The notes under the pieces are model-generated. The model was given only the letters and a program-made list of their open reading frames with translations, had not been told where the DNA came from and did no database searches. Position numbers and translations under genes: made by a program. A stretch of DNA of 64,000 bases from an uncultured Methanomassiliicoccales archaeon (GTDB lineage: Archaea; Thermoplasmatota; Thermoplasmata; Methanomassiliicoccales; Methanomethylophilaceae), in NCBI GenBank assembly GCA_949298875.1, contig CASFYI010000033.1:33908-97907 (forward strand). The letters run 5' to 3'. This document shows positions 46,277 through 55,566 of this stretch, in pieces (positions within the stretch are counted from its first letter, which is position 1; each line of letters begins with the position of its first letter).

Positions 46277-47137
46277 TCAGTGACGGTGTCCGTTCGCGAT
46301 GCCGACCCATCCGGGCCTGTCGCTCAGGAAGAACCTTCTGTCGTCCCTATCCCCCATGGAGAACAGGACGCCCTCGTCGGCCATCCTGCACAGGACCTCG
46401 TGCGCCGTGGATGCCGCCATCCCGAGCCTTCTCACGATCTCTTCCTCGTCGACGGGACCGTGTCCCAGCATGTACCTGATGACGTTGCATCTCCTGCCCT
46501 CGTATGCGGAGCCGAGCTCCACCATGCCTGGGAGGCTGACGCTCCACGAATCCCCGACGGTGACCTCCGGCCTGTACTAGCAGCTGCGATAGGCCCTTCT
46601 GACGCCCGCCATGCCGCGTATGGCCGTATTCTTGTACCCCATGGACACCAGGATCTCGGTCAGGCGCGGGTTCCTCGTGCGCTCTCTGTAGCTGACCCCC
46701 AGCCTCATCATGCCGCCGGGGGAGGTCACAGTCGTGCATCCCAGATCCACATCCACAACTATCGGGGAAGGGTCGCAGTAGCTGCGGTGGCAGATGGCGT
46801 TGAGCAGGACCTCCGAGAACGCCAGACCCTGTATCTTCGTCACCCCGGTCCCGGCTCTCTCCGAGAGCCTGCGGCGGATGGCGGCGACCTGCTGTCCGAC
46901 GACGTGGATCTGTTCGAGGACGGATCCGGTCGCGACGTACTCTGCATCGCCGTCCACGCGGATCTCGCAGGACCAGGGGCACTGGTCCGAGAAGATGAGG
47001 GCGAGATTGGTGAAGCTACCGTCGGGGGTCCTCATGACGGTCGAATCCCAATGTCTGCCTGAGCGGGAATCCCTCCTCAGGACGGCACTGCGGAAGCTGA
47101 GGTCCTGGATCTCCGATTCCATGCTCTCGAACGTCAT
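46277..47137 (-). CDS. AlbA/RecG-C-like putative regulator with in-frame UAG (pyrrolysine candidate)
   Basis: Putative ATP-binding transcriptional regulator. Reading TAG at 46579-46577 (codon 187) as sense gives 286 residues ending in TGA. Before the TAG lie the family segments TNLALIFSDQCPW, EVLLNAICHRSYCDP and VTSPGGMM; after it the expected continuation (YRPEVTV..WSVSLPG) and a C-terminal winged helix (EEEIVRRLGMAASTAHEV). The same domain thus spans the UAG. The usual N-terminal AlbA_2 half is missing. ATG 47155 with another UAG at codon 6 is a possible longer start. No CGA in the gene. Confidence 0.75.
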
Positions 47138-47155
47138 CTATGCGTGCTGATACAT

Positions 47156-47319
47156 ATGGCCACTCACTATTATGAATAATAATAAATGTTGCCACTTTTT
47201 GATATTAAAAACGTGGTCCAAGCAAAATATTGGACGTATACTCCAATCGGATGACAGATTACATCCATGATACCAATCCCCCAAATACTGACGACTCGAT
47301 TCAGAATACGGTGATTCGA
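47156..47319. promoter_or_regulatory. AT-rich divergent promoter region
   Basis: About 160 AT-rich bases between the regulator and a flavoprotein gene. Leftward TATA-like atttattatt at about 47176-47188; rightward ttgatattaaaa near 47198-47210. Divergent placement suggests the regulator controls the flavoprotein. GGTGAT four bases before ATG 47320. Confidence 0.5.
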
Positions 47320-47718
47320 ATGGCAAGCATTCCGTCCAATGTCATCGAGAAAATGAACGCACAGGGCACCGTCAAGGTGCTCGTCACTGCCGGAAAAGAC
47401 GGTCAGCCCCACGCCATCGTCTGCGGCACCATCATGTCTCCCGCTCCCGACAAAATGGTCGTCGGAGAGGTCCTGATGAGGAAATCGGCCGCCAACCTGG
47501 CCGAGAACCCGAAAGCCTCCTTCATGATCGCCGCCGGCATGGAGGCCTGGGAGATCGACGTCAAGAACCCCGTCCGCATCGACTCCGGTGCCGACCTCGA
47601 CAAGATGAACGAGGCCCTCGCCCCCATCCACCTCCACGCCAACGCCATGTGGGTGTTCGACGTCGAGGCCGTCTACGACCAGGGCGCCAACCCCGACGCC
47701 GGAAAACAGATCGCATGA
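47320..47718 (+). CDS. Pyridoxamine-5'-phosphate-oxidase-like FMN-binding protein
   Basis: A 132-residue split-barrel protein. The N-terminal strand pair (TVKVLVTAGKDGQPHAIVCG) and the MVVGEVLMRKSAANLAENP segment are typical of the PNPOx-like family that binds FMN or F420. Catalysis unknown. High GC codon use and its own terminator suggest strong, single-gene expression. Confidence 0.82.
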   Translation: MASIPSNVIEKMNAQGTVKVLVTAGKDGQPHAIVCGTIMSPAPDKMVVGEVLMRKSAANLAENPKASFMIAAGMEAWEIDVKNPVRIDSGADLDKMNEALAPIHLHANAMWVFDVEAVYDQGANPDAGKQIA

Positions 47719-47725
47719 TCCCAAA

Positions 47726-47743
47726 GCCCGCCTTCGGGCGGGC
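47726..47743 (+). terminator. UUCG hairpin after the flavoprotein gene
   Basis: 7-bp stem GCCCGCC/GGCGGGC closed by a UUCG tetraloop. Confidence 0.6.
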
Positions 47744-47779
47744 CTAACCCCTTTATAACCGCCATCCGTTTTCTTACAC

Positions 47780-48358
47780 ATGGATGGGACAGACATAACG
47801 ACCTGGCTGGGTGACAATCTCCCCCAGACCATCCTCCTGATCGGAGGTCTGCTGGCGGTGCTCATCGCCGTCACATATGTCAAAGACAAGGACTCTTGGA
47901 AGTACAAGGGGCTCATGTTCCTCGGATTCCTGTTCGGGGTATTCATGGCCATAGAGGCCTCCGCCTACTACGGCACCTGGGCCATGGTCACATCGGTGTT
48001 CGTCGCCGTGGCGGCCTTCACGCTCATCATCCGCCCGTTCCGCGAGGTCCACTTCGCGGTCATCATCGCGCTGTTCGTGATGGTTCTCGTGTACATCTGG
48101 CTCGGAGGTGTGACGACCGTGTCCGACTTCGACGTCAGCTTCCTCTCCGAGAACCCGGTGAGGGTCATCGTCGCGTTCATACTCGGTGCGGTGGTCTACG
48201 GACTGCTCAATTTCGCGGAGGCGCTTGTCAAGGGAGTGGGGAAGATCCTGAACTGGTGGCCCCTCCTCCTGGTCCTGGGTCTGGTCTGCATCGCCGAGGC
48301 GGTGTTCATGTTCATGGGCTATGGTTCGATTACCGATTACATTTCGACAGGTGCGTGA
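47780..48358 (+). CDS. Small polytopic membrane protein
   Basis: A 192-residue protein with about six hydrophobic segments (first near 15-33, last near 165-185) and hardly any polar loop. Family unknown. TATA-like ctttataacc about 30 bases upstream of ATG 47780 indicates a nearly leaderless mRNA. Confidence 0.65.
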   Translation: MDGTDITTWLGDNLPQTILLIGGLLAVLIAVTYVKDKDSWKYKGLMFLGFLFGVFMAIEASAYYGTWAMVTSVFVAVAAFTLIIRPFREVHFAVIIALFVMVLVYIWLGGVTTVSDFDVSFLSENPVRVIVAFILGAVVYGLLNFAEALVKGVGKILNWWPLLLVLGLVCIAEAVFMFMGYGSITDYISTGA

Positions 48359-48409
48359 TGCTGGCTCCGAGTAACCTTTAAATCATATTAGCAGATGGAG
48401 GGGAAGAGC

Positions 48410-48484
48410 GGGCTTGTGGCTTAGCCAGGATATAGCGCTGGCCTTCTAAGCCAGACGCCCCGGGTTCGAATCCCGGCGGGCCCG
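48410..48484 (+). tRNA. tRNA-Arg (UCU)
   Basis: Acceptor GGGCTTG/CGGGCCC, anticodon loop CTTCTAA gives UCU, reading AGA (and AGG by wobble). T arm GGTTCGAATCC. TATA-like ctttaaat about 33 bases upstream. It cannot read CGA; no tRNA-Arg with UCG is in the window. Confidence 0.93.
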
Positions 48485-48531
48485 CCTAGGATGCAACCCC
48501 TCCGGGGGACAACATTCAGGAAGGAACGATC

Positions 48532-48639
48532 ATGAAGAGAAGCTCGCGCGCCTGGAAGAAACGCGGCAACCAGCGTTGGAAGTGGCGCAAGAAGAAGATG
48601 AGGAGAAGAAAGAGAGCAGCGAAGATGCGCAAGAAGTGA
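48532..48639 (+). CDS. rpl41e: Ribosomal protein eL41
   Basis: A 35-residue, extremely basic peptide. The part KWRKKKMRRRKRAAKMRKK matches the eL41 helix that bridges the ribosomal subunits. GGAACGATC precedes ATG 48532. Despite about fourteen Arg codons, none is CGA. It lies between tRNA-Arg and tRNA-Trp. Confidence 0.85.
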   Translation: MKRSSRAWKKRGNQRWKWRKKKMRRRKRAAKMRKK

Positions 48640-48665
48640 TTGCAACTCGCAATCACGCTCAACAA

Positions 48666-48834
48666 GGGGGTATAGGCTAACCTGGCAGACTGGTGGGCTC
48701 CAGTTATTGAGAGTGATTGAAAATGGGTTTGCTGACAGTTGATGACTAACTGGAGCGATGACTCATTGATTCATCCGGGGTCGCTCCCCGGTGGAGGAAA
48801 CCCGCTGACGAGGGTTCAAATCCCTCTGCCCCCA
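48666..48834 (+). tRNA. tRNA-Trp (CCA) with a large intron
   Basis: Acceptor GGGGGTA/TGCCCCC. Anticodon stem GTGGG/CCCGC, loop CTCCAG-A with CCA at 48700-48702. A roughly 96-base intron (about 48704-48799) lies at the canonical 37/38 position. T arm GGGTTCAAATCCC. CCA tail not encoded. Confidence 0.9.
48704..48799 (+). ncRNA. tRNA-Trp intron carrying a box C/D guide RNA
   Basis: C-like box gtgattga 48713-48720, D' ctga 48732-48735, C' ttgatga 48739-48745 and a D-like atga 48758-48761. The guide taactggagc (48747-48756) pairs with the anticodon region; the fifth-base rule points to C34. The guide gggttt before D' pairs with aaaccc in exon 2 and points to position 39. This matches the known archaeal tRNA-Trp intron guides for Nm34 and Nm39. 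Confidence 0.8.
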
Positions 48835-48864
48835 CCTTGCGCACTTCACTACTTCTAATTCTCT

Positions 48865-48878
48865 GGCACTTCGGTGCC
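48865..48878 (+). terminator. UUCG hairpin after tRNA-Trp
   Basis: 5-bp stem GGCAC/GTGCC with a TTCG loop, then a T-rich tract. Confidence 0.45.
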
Positions 48879-48980
48879 GAGCAAACTTTTCTTAAATCCC
48901 TTAATTTCTGAACAGTTCCATCATCGGTCCGAACATTCGGCCCTTCTGCAAGATTCGGGAGAAGTATGGGAAAAGGTTTG

Positions 48981-48996
48981 CCGGGCTTCCGCCCGG
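48981..48996 (-). terminator. Hairpin after the UPF0210 gene
   Basis: 6-bp stem CCGGGC/GCCCGG abutting the stop, followed on the minus strand by a short T run. Confidence 0.5.
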
Positions 48997-50361
48997 TCAG
49001 TTCTTGAAGCTGTGGATCGGAGCGGGGATCCTTCCGCCCCTGTTCACGAAGTCGGCGCAGCCGTACCTGTTGACGGGCATGATGCCGGCGTCTCCGAGGA
49101 GGCCACCGAATGCGACGCGGTCGCCGACGGTCTTCCCTATTACGGGGATGATCCTGACCGCGGTGGTCTTCTGGTTGACCATGCCTATGGCCATCTCGTC
49201 CGCGATGATCCCCGCGATGGATGTGGCGGGGACGTCTCCGGGCACGGCGATCATGTCCAGGCCGACGGAGCAGACGCAGGTCATGGCCTCGAGCTTCTCG
49301 AGGGTGAGGGCGCCGATCTCGGCCGCCTCGGCCATCGCGCTGTCCTCGGTGACGGGGATGAACGCCCCGCTGAGTCCTCCGACGTAGGACGATGCCATGA
49401 CGCCGCCCTTCTTGACCTGGTCGTTGAGGATGGCCAGGGCGGCCGTGGTCCCGGGGGCCCCGGCATACTCCATGCCCATCTCGTGGATGATGTCGGCGAT
49501 GCTGTCCCCGACGGCGGGCGTGGGGGCCAGCGAGAGGTCGACGATGCCGAACGGGGTGTCCAGCCTCCTGGAGGCCTCCTTGGCGAACAGCTGACCCACC
49601 CTGGTGACCTTGAACGCGGTCTTCTTGATGGTCTCGCAGAGCTCCTCGAAGCTCTTCCCGCGGACCTTCGTGAGGGCCTCCCTGACGACGCCGGGTCCGC
49701 TGACCCCGACGTTGATCACGTGGTCGGCCTCGGTCACGCCGTGGAACGCCCCGGCCATGAACGGGTTGTCGTCCGGCGGGTTGCAGAACACGACGAGCTT
49801 GGCGCATCCGATGGAGTCCCTGTCCTTCGTGGCCTCCGCGGCGCGGACGACGATGTCGCCCATGAGCCTGACGGCGTCCATGTTGATGCCCGTGCGGGTG
49901 GATCCCAGGCTTATGGACGAGCACACGCGCTCGGTCTTCGCCAGGGCCTCGGGGATGGACTCGATGAGCATCCTGTCCGCGGGGGTCATGCCCTTCTGGA
50001 CGAGGGCGGAGTATCCTCCGATGAAGTTGATGCCGATCTCGTCGGCCGCGGCGTCCAGCGTCTCGGCTATGCGCACGAAGTCGGAGGGCGATCTGCATGC
50101 CGCCCCGCCCACGATGGCGATCGGGGTGACGGACACCCTCTTGTTGATGACCGGTACGCCGAACTCCACGCCGAGCTGGTCTCCGACCTCGACGAGCCTC
50201 CCTGCGAGCCTGACGATCTTGTCGTGGATCTTGGCGCAGAGGGCGTCCAGGTCGGGGTCGATGCAGTCCAGCAGGCTGATGCCCATGGTGATCGTCCTGA
50301 CGTCCAGGTTCTCATGGGAGACCATCTCGTAGGTCTCGAAGACCTCGCTTAGCTCCACCAT
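48997..50361 (-). CDS. PFL family protein (UPF0210)
   Basis: A 454-residue protein of the UPF0210 family, whose fold resembles pyruvate formate-lyase but which lacks the glycyl-radical loop. Segments such as GIPV-like [12 protein letters not shown] (about 72-83) and [15 protein letters not shown] (about 325-340) are typical. Function unestablished; it almost always pairs with the small ACT protein found here just upstream (4-base gap). Confidence 0.9.
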   Translation of the reverse strand: MVELSEVFETYEMVSHENLDVRTITMGISLLDCIDPDLDALCAKIHDKIVRLAGRLVEVGDQLGVEFGVPVINKRVSVTPIAIVGGAACRSPSDFVRIAETLDAAADEIGINFIGGYSALVQKGMTPADRMLIESIPEALAKTERVCSSISLGSTRTGINMDAVRLMGDIVVRAAEATKDRDSIGCAKLVVFCNPPDDNPFMAGAFHGVTEADHVINVGVSGPGVVREALTKVRGKSFEELCETIKKTAFKVTRVGQLFAKEASRRLDTPFGIVDLSLAPTPAVGDSIADIIHEMGMEYAGAPGTTAALAILNDQVKKGGVMASSYVGGLSGAFIPVTEDSAMAEAAEIGALTLEKLEAMTCVCSVGLDMIAVPGDVPATSIAGIIADEMAIGMVNQKTTAVRIIPVIGKTVGDRVAFGGLLGDAGIMPVNRYGCADFVNRGGRIPAPIHSFKN

Positions 50362-50365
50362 GTTC

Positions 50366-50638
50366 TCAGATCCTGTGCATCATCTGGAAGACGTCCTCGT
50401 GCGTGGCCTTGATGATGCAGCCGACCTTCTCGCCGACCCTCTCCAGGCCCTCGTTGAGCTTGTCGAACCCCTGGGTGTATCCCGAGGTGTCGACGATCAG
50501 GATCATGTTGATGTAGTCCTGGACGGTGGTCTGTTTGATGTCGAGGATGTTGATGTCGTTCTCGGCGAAGAAGTTGCAAACTGCGGCGATGATGCCGACG
50601 TGGTCCCTGCCGACCAGGGTCACTATGGTTCTGCTCAT
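50366..50638 (-). CDS. ACT-domain protein (UPF0237)
   Basis: A 90-residue single ACT domain ([23 protein letters not shown] at the start), probably an amino-acid sensor for the UPF0210 partner. ATG 50638 overlaps the cimA stop. Confidence 0.9.
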   Translation of the reverse strand: MSRTIVTLVGRDHVGIIAAVCNFFAENDINILDIKQTTVQDYINMILIVDTSGYTQGFDKLNEGLERVGEKVGCIIKATHEDVFQMMHRI

Positions 50639-52200
50639 TGTATCTCCTCCTGGCCCTGCAGCATGAGGGCGTATTCCAGGGAATCGATGAGTGCGATTAG
50701 ACTCGCCTCTATCACGTTTTCGGACACGCCCACGGTGGTCCAGCTGTTGACCCCGTCGGTGGTCCTGATCAGCACCCTGACGCTGGCCCTTGTGGCCGAT
50801 TTCTCGTCGAGGACGCGTACCTTGTAGTCTGTGAGCCTGATGTCGCGCAGGCCCGGGAAGAAGCCCTGCAGGGCCTTCCTGAGCGCGTTGTCGAGGGCGT
50901 TGACGGGACCGTTGCCATCCGCGGCGGTGTGCTCCATCACGCCGTCGGCGTCCACGACCTTCACGCTGGCCTCGGAGTCCATGCCGCCCTCGCGGCTGTC
51001 CATGAACACCCTGAAGCCCTCCACGCGGAACCTCTGCACGAGGTCCCCGCGGAGCCTTCTGACGAGGAGCTCGAAGCTGGCGTCCGCCCCCTCGAACTCG
51101 TATCCGCGGGACTCCATCTCCTTGATCATGCGGGTGATCTCCGGGCTGTCCTCGCCCGGCTCGAGGCCGAGCTCCCTCAGCTTCTCGGAGATGCTCGCCC
51201 TCCCGGCCATGTCCGACACCAGGACCCTCCTGGCGTTGCCGACGGATGCCGGGTCGACGTGCTCGTAGGTGCGCGGGTTCTTCACCAGCGCGGAGACGTG
51301 CATCCCTCCCTTGTGGGCGAACGCGCGGTCTCCGGTGAAGGGCATGCCGGGGGAGGGCGACATGTTGGCCACCTCTCCCACGAACTTCGAGAGCCCGGTG
51401 ATGCCGGGTATGTCCGCACCGCCGACGTCCACGCCCATCTTGAGGGCCAGGTCGGGGATGACGGCGCAGAGGTTGGCGTTGCCGCATCTCTCGCCGAGGC
51501 CGTTCACGGTCCCCTGGACCATGGTGCATCCCGCCTCCACGGCGGCGAGCGAGCAGGCGGTGGCCAGGTCGGAGTCGTTGTGGCAGTGGATCCCGACCGG
51601 TATCCCGACGCGGGAGAGGGCGTCCCTGCACCCCTCCGCCACCGTGGAGGGCAGCGATCCGCCGTTGGTGTCGCAGAGGACCACCCACTCGGCTCCGCCC
51701 CTCTCGGCGGCCTCCAGGACCCTCAGGGCGTACTCCCTGTCGGACCTCCAGCCGTCGAAGAAGTGCTCGGCGTCGAACATGACCCTCTTGCCTTTGGATG
51801 CGAGGAAGGCCACGCTGTCCTCCACCATGGCGAGGTTGTCCTCCAGAGAGATCCCGAGGGCCTCCGTGACCTGGAAGTCCCAGGACTTCCCGAAGATGCA
51901 GCACCGCTCGGCGGGGCAGGACGCCAGCGCCTTCAGATTTGCATCATCCTCCGGACGCACGCCGTACCTGCGGGTGCTGCCGAAGGCCGTGAGCGCCGTG
52001 CGCGTCAGGCCCAGGCCGGAGGCGCGGGCGAAGAACTCGTCGTCCCTGGGGTTCGATCCGGGCCATCCGCCCTCCACGAAGTCAGCTCCGAACGAGTCCA
52101 GCCTCCTCAGTATGTCCAGCTTGTCCTCGCAGGAGAACGAGACGCCCTCGCACTGGGCGCCGTCCCTGAGCGTGGTGTCGTAGATGAAAACGCGCCTCAT
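50635..52200 (-). CDS. cimA: (R)-citramalate synthase
   Basis: Condenses pyruvate and acetyl-CoA to citramalate for threonine-independent isoleucine synthesis; 521 residues, the CimA length. The TIM barrel starts [10 protein letters not shown] with later HCHNDSDLA and GNANL motifs. The C-terminal LeuA regulatory domain begins near residue 395. ATG 52200 overlaps the end of hom (ATGA-type). Could be a 2-isopropylmalate/citramalate paralogue; length and TTLRDGAQ(C)EGVSF favour CimA. Confidence 0.88.
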   Translation of the reverse strand: MRRVFIYDTTLRDGAQCEGVSFSCEDKLDILRRLDSFGADFVEGGWPGSNPRDDEFFARASGLGLTRTALTAFGSTRRYGVRPEDDANLKALASCPAERCCIFGKSWDFQVTEALGISLEDNLAMVEDSVAFLASKGKRVMFDAEHFFDGWRSDREYALRVLEAAERGGAEWVVLCDTNGGSLPSTVAEGCRDALSRVGIPVGIHCHNDSDLATACSLAAVEAGCTMVQGTVNGLGERCGNANLCAVIPDLALKMGVDVGGADIPGITGLSKFVGEVANMSPSPGMPFTGDRAFAHKGGMHVSALVKNPRTYEHVDPASVGNARRVLVSDMAGRASISEKLRELGLEPGEDSPEITRMIKEMESRGYEFEGADASFELLVRRLRGDLVQRFRVEGFRVFMDSREGGMDSEASVKVVDADGVMEHTAADGNGPVNALDNALRKALQGFFPGLRDIRLTDYKVRVLDEKSATRASVRVLIRTTDGVNSWTTVGVSENVIEASLIALIDSLEYALMLQGQEEIQ

Positions 52201-53201
52201 CGCCGCCTCGCCCTCTCGTCCATGATGGATATGAGGTCGCTCAGTATCGCCGAGGCTGTCTCGATCCTGCCCGCGCCCCTGCCGGTGACCGTGACGGGTC
52301 CGGCCAGATCGGACAGGATCTGGGCGGTGTTCAGGGTCCCGGAGATGCCGAGGGGGTGCCCCCTGGGCACGAGCCTGGGTCCGACCTCCAGCTTGCTCTC
52401 GGAGACCTCGCCTATGAGCCTTATGACCATGTTGTGGGAGGCGGCCAGGGATATGGCGTCCTCGGTGATCGACGTGATGCCGGTGATCCTCACGTCGTTG
52501 AACGTGACGTCGCGGCCGAACACGGCGTTGGCGAGGATGACGACCTTGCACGCGCTGTCGTACCCCTCGATGTCGTTGGTCGGGTCCGTCTCGGCGTAGC
52601 CCATCTGCTGGGCCTCCTTGAGGACCTGCTCGAACGGCTGTCCGGTGTCCATCTTGCTGAGTATGAAGTTACATGTGCCGTTGAAGATGCCGCGGATGGA
52701 TTCGATCCTCTCCCCGGCCAGGTTGTCGCGGCAGAGGTTGATGATGGGCATGGCGCCGCCGACGGATCCCTCGAAGCGGAGGCTGCATCCGTTGCTCTCG
52801 GCCAGGTCCATGAGGTGGCGGAACTTCAGGGCGAGCGGGCCCTTGTTGACCGTGATGACGTCCTTCCCGTTGCCGAGCGCGTACTCGATGTTCCTGAGTC
52901 CGGCGCCCCCGGTCTTCACGTCGGTGGGGCTGACCTCCACGAGGATGTCGAACTCCACCCCGGAGAGGACCTCGACGGAGTTCTGGTACGTCTCCGTGCC
53001 GACCCTTCCGGTACCCTGTTTGACGGAGACGAGCTCCAGGGGGTCGAACCCGTTCGGGTCGTAGGCGTAGGTCTTGGAATCCATGGTCCCGACGACGGTG
53101 ACAGGCTCCCCGTAGCGGTCGATGAGGAACTGGCGGCGGGCGGCCAGGACCTCGCAGAAGCCCTGCCCGACCGTTCCGAATCCGCAGATGAACACCCTCA
53201 T
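52200..53201 (-). CDS. hom: Homoserine dehydrogenase, ends CGA-TGA
   Basis: NAD(P)-dependent reduction of aspartate semialdehyde to homoserine for threonine and methionine; 333 residues. Rossmann GFGTVGQGF near 7-15; NKGPLAL near 115; catalytic-region [15 protein letters not shown] near 200. The frame ends RARR-CGA-TGA: CGA at 52202-52200, TGA at 52199-52197. It is the only CGA in the gene. ATG 53201 is preferred to GTG 53210. Operon with the ACT protein upstream and cimA downstream. Confidence 0.9.
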
Positions 53202-53202
53202 C

Positions 53203-53694
53203 TCAGACACCCCTCACGTATGTGATTCCGCTGCGGCGGCACTCGTCGTCGAGGAAGCCGTCCAGCCTGTCCAGGTCCTCCTGGCTCTTGGTCTTCACGG
53301 AGAGCATGCCGGTGCGCTTGGAGTAGTCCCCGGTCTTGGACGAATAGCTGACCTCGACCCCGTCGAGGTCCGCTATCGTGGAGGCCTTGTTGATGAGCCT
53401 CTCGATGTACCTCGCATCGATGTCGCCTATCAGCATGTAGTCCATGGTGAAGGTCTCGTAGGCGGTCCCGATCTTTGAGATGATGATGTCCTTGGACTTC
53501 CAGATGGCCTTGAGCCTCTCGAGCTGGTCGTCCTCCGCCTCGAACGTGATGTTGATGCAGATGCGGTGGTTCACGATCCTCTCGCGGTTGTGGACGACTC
53601 CCAGGATGTTCCCGTCCACGACGGATATGGGCTCGAGGGAGCCGACCAGCTGTCCGGGGAGGTCCTTGACGTAGAGCTCAGCGTTCACTATCAT
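53203..53694 (-). CDS. ACT-domain amino-acid-binding regulator
   Basis: A 163-residue protein with an N-terminal ACT domain ([15 protein letters not shown]) and a second alpha/beta half. Likely senses threonine or isoleucine and controls the hom-cimA operon, of which it is the first gene. Confidence 0.78.
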   Translation of the reverse strand: MIVNAELYVKDLPGQLVGSLEPISVVDGNILGVVHNRERIVNHRICINITFEAEDDQLERLKAIWKSKDIIISKIGTAYETFTMDYMLIGDIDARYIERLINKASTIADLDGVEVSYSSKTGDYSKRTGMLSVKTKSQEDLDRLDGFLDDECRRSGITYVRGV

Positions 53695-53767
53695 GTGCGC
53701 GCACCTATTATGAGGCGGTGATGGGCGGAGCGTATATAGGGGTGAGGGTCGGAAGATTAGAGAGAAG

Positions 53768-53851
53768 CGCCGAGAGGGAGATTTGAACTCCCGAGGGAAA
53801 GTTCCCACGAGCTTTCCAGGCTCGCGCCTTACCGGGCTGGGCCATCTCGGC
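53768..53851 (-). tRNA. tRNA-Ser (GGA)
   Basis: 84 bases with a long variable arm, as expected for Ser. Acceptor GCCGAGA/TCTCGGC, discriminator G, anticodon loop CTGGAAA gives GGA. CCA not encoded. Confidence 0.93.
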
Positions 53852-53880
53852 TTAAGGATTGGGGGAACTCGAACCCCTAA

Positions 53881-54663
53881 TTAAAAGCTTTGCCTGAACC
53901 AGTCTACGTCGGACCTGAAATCCTGCAGATGTCTGCGTGTGGAACGGGCCTTCGCGAGCTCCTCCGTGTCGAAAGTGAAGGTCTCGACCGCTTCGGCGTC
54001 GGCGGGGCAGCGCACGATCTCCCTGCCGAGCGGATCCACGGCGCGGGATGTCCCGGCCATGACGAGGTCGCCTGCGGGGCCCACGTTGTTCACGAACGCG
54101 AGGTATGTCACGTTCTCCAGGGCCCTGGCAGGCAGGATGGTTTCGAAGTACGGCGCGGACGGCGTCGCCGCCGCGGATATGCAGATGTTCACGTCCGCGC
54201 GCCTCAGGGAGCATCCGTGCAGGACCTCGGGGAAGTAGATGTCGTAGCATATGCTGAATCCGAACCTGATGCCGTGGTAGGATCCCATCGACGGCTTCCT
54301 GCCGGCGGCGTACCCGTTCTCGGTGTACACGCCGAACCTGGCGAGGTGGATCTTGTCGTAATACGAGTCGCCGTCGGGGGAGAGGAACGCCAGGCTGTTG
54401 GTCCACCCCTCGGGACCAGGCATGGGGGTGCCCACGGCCACCGCCTTGTCGTACTTGCGGCAGGCGTCCGATATTGTGGTCAGGGCGGCGGAGATGCGCT
54501 CCTCCAGGCCTTCGGGGGACACTCCGTATCCGGTGAGGAAGGACTCTGGGAAGATCAGGACCTGCTCGTCCCGGGATACAATCATGTTGGCCACCGTCTC
54601 TGCGTTCATCTCCGGGGATCCGGTCATGGGACGGATCTGGCACAGTGCGATGTCCACTTGCAT
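53881..54663 (-). CDS. Carbon-nitrogen hydrolase (nitrilase superfamily)
   Basis: A 260-residue amidase. The Glu-Lys-Cys triad is visible: E in FPES near 40, K in YDKIHLARFG near 103 and C in SICYDIYFPE near 139. Substrate unknown; adjacency to divergent nadE suggests amide or ammonia metabolism but does not prove it. It ends in TAA. Confidence 0.87.
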   Translation of the reverse strand: MQVDIALCQIRPMTGSPEMNAETVANMIVSRDEQVLIFPESFLTGYGVSPEGLEERISAALTTISDACRKYDKAVAVGTPMPGPEGWTNSLAFLSPDGDSYYDKIHLARFGVYTENGYAAGRKPSMGSYHGIRFGFSICYDIYFPEVLHGCSLRRADVNICISAAATPSAPYFETILPARALENVTYLAFVNNVGPAGDLVMAGTSRAVDPLGREIVRCPADAEAVETFTFDTEELAKARSTRRHLQDFRSDVDWFRQSF

Positions 54664-54739
54664 AACATCGTATCGTTGCCCTCCCTTTAAATCCCATCGG
54701 GAACAACGTTAAATCCGCAGCACACGATTCCCGGAGGGT

Positions 54740-55522
54740 ATGTCGTCCAAGATCCCGCAGGTCACCAGAGAGGATGCTGATGCCCTCGTATCATTCATCC
54801 GCACCACCGCCGAGCGCACGGGATGCAAGGGAGCGGTGGTCGGTCTCAGCGGAGGTCTGGACTCCGCCACGGTCACCAAGCTGTGCGCGGACGCGCTGGG
54901 TCCCGACAGGGTGCTCAACGTCTTCATGCCCTCCCGCGTGACGCCCGCCGAGGACTACAAGGTCACCTCGGAACTGAGCTCGATGTGGGGTACCGAGTAC
55001 AAGGTGGTCGACATCCAGCCCGCGGTGGACGCCCTGGCGGCAGTCCTGCTGTCCGGGAAGGAGACGCCCCTGGAGAGGGGGAACATCTCCGCCAGATGCA
55101 GGATGATTGTCCTGTACAACATGGCGAAGAAGAGGGACTACCTGGTGTTCGGCACGTCGAACCAGAGCGAGATCATGATGGGATACTTCACGAAGTTCGG
55201 CGACGGCGCATGCGATGTGACCCCGCTCGCCAACCTCTACAAGACCGAGGTCAGGCAGCTGGCCCGGATCATCGGCGTCCCGGAGGACATAATCGCCAAG
55301 CCCCCGTCCGCCGGGCTCTGGGAGGGACAGACCGACGAGTCGGAGATGGGCATCAGGTACGAGGACCTCGACGGCATCCTGTTCGATCTCGAGCGCGACT
55401 GCTCCGACTCGCAGATCGCCGTCGACACGGGTCTCGAACTGTCCGAAATCGCCAGAATCAGGGCTCAGGTGAGGTCCATGGAGCACAAGAGGCTGCCTGC
55501 GATCCGCCCGAGTGACTTCCGA
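54740..55522 (+). CDS. nadE: NAD+ synthetase, ends at CGA
   Basis: Ammonia-dependent NAD synthetase, 260 residues, the normal length. PP-loop SGGLDSAT near 34-41; the GTSNQSE motif near 139; LWEGQTDE near 194. The tail HKRLPAIRPSDF is followed by CGA (55520-55522) and, one codon on, another CGA. The standard-code end would be TAG at 55574-55576, inside tRNA-Glu and past its TATA box, which argues for the CGA end. Confidence 0.92.
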
Positions 55523-55566
55523 TACCGAAACCATTATATACCTGGGAGCATTCCCAGGTTTAACAA

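Noticed and set aside
46277..46525. A separate 82-residue HTH gene
   Set aside because: It is in the same frame as the upstream regulator, separated only by one TAG, and continues its conserved domain.
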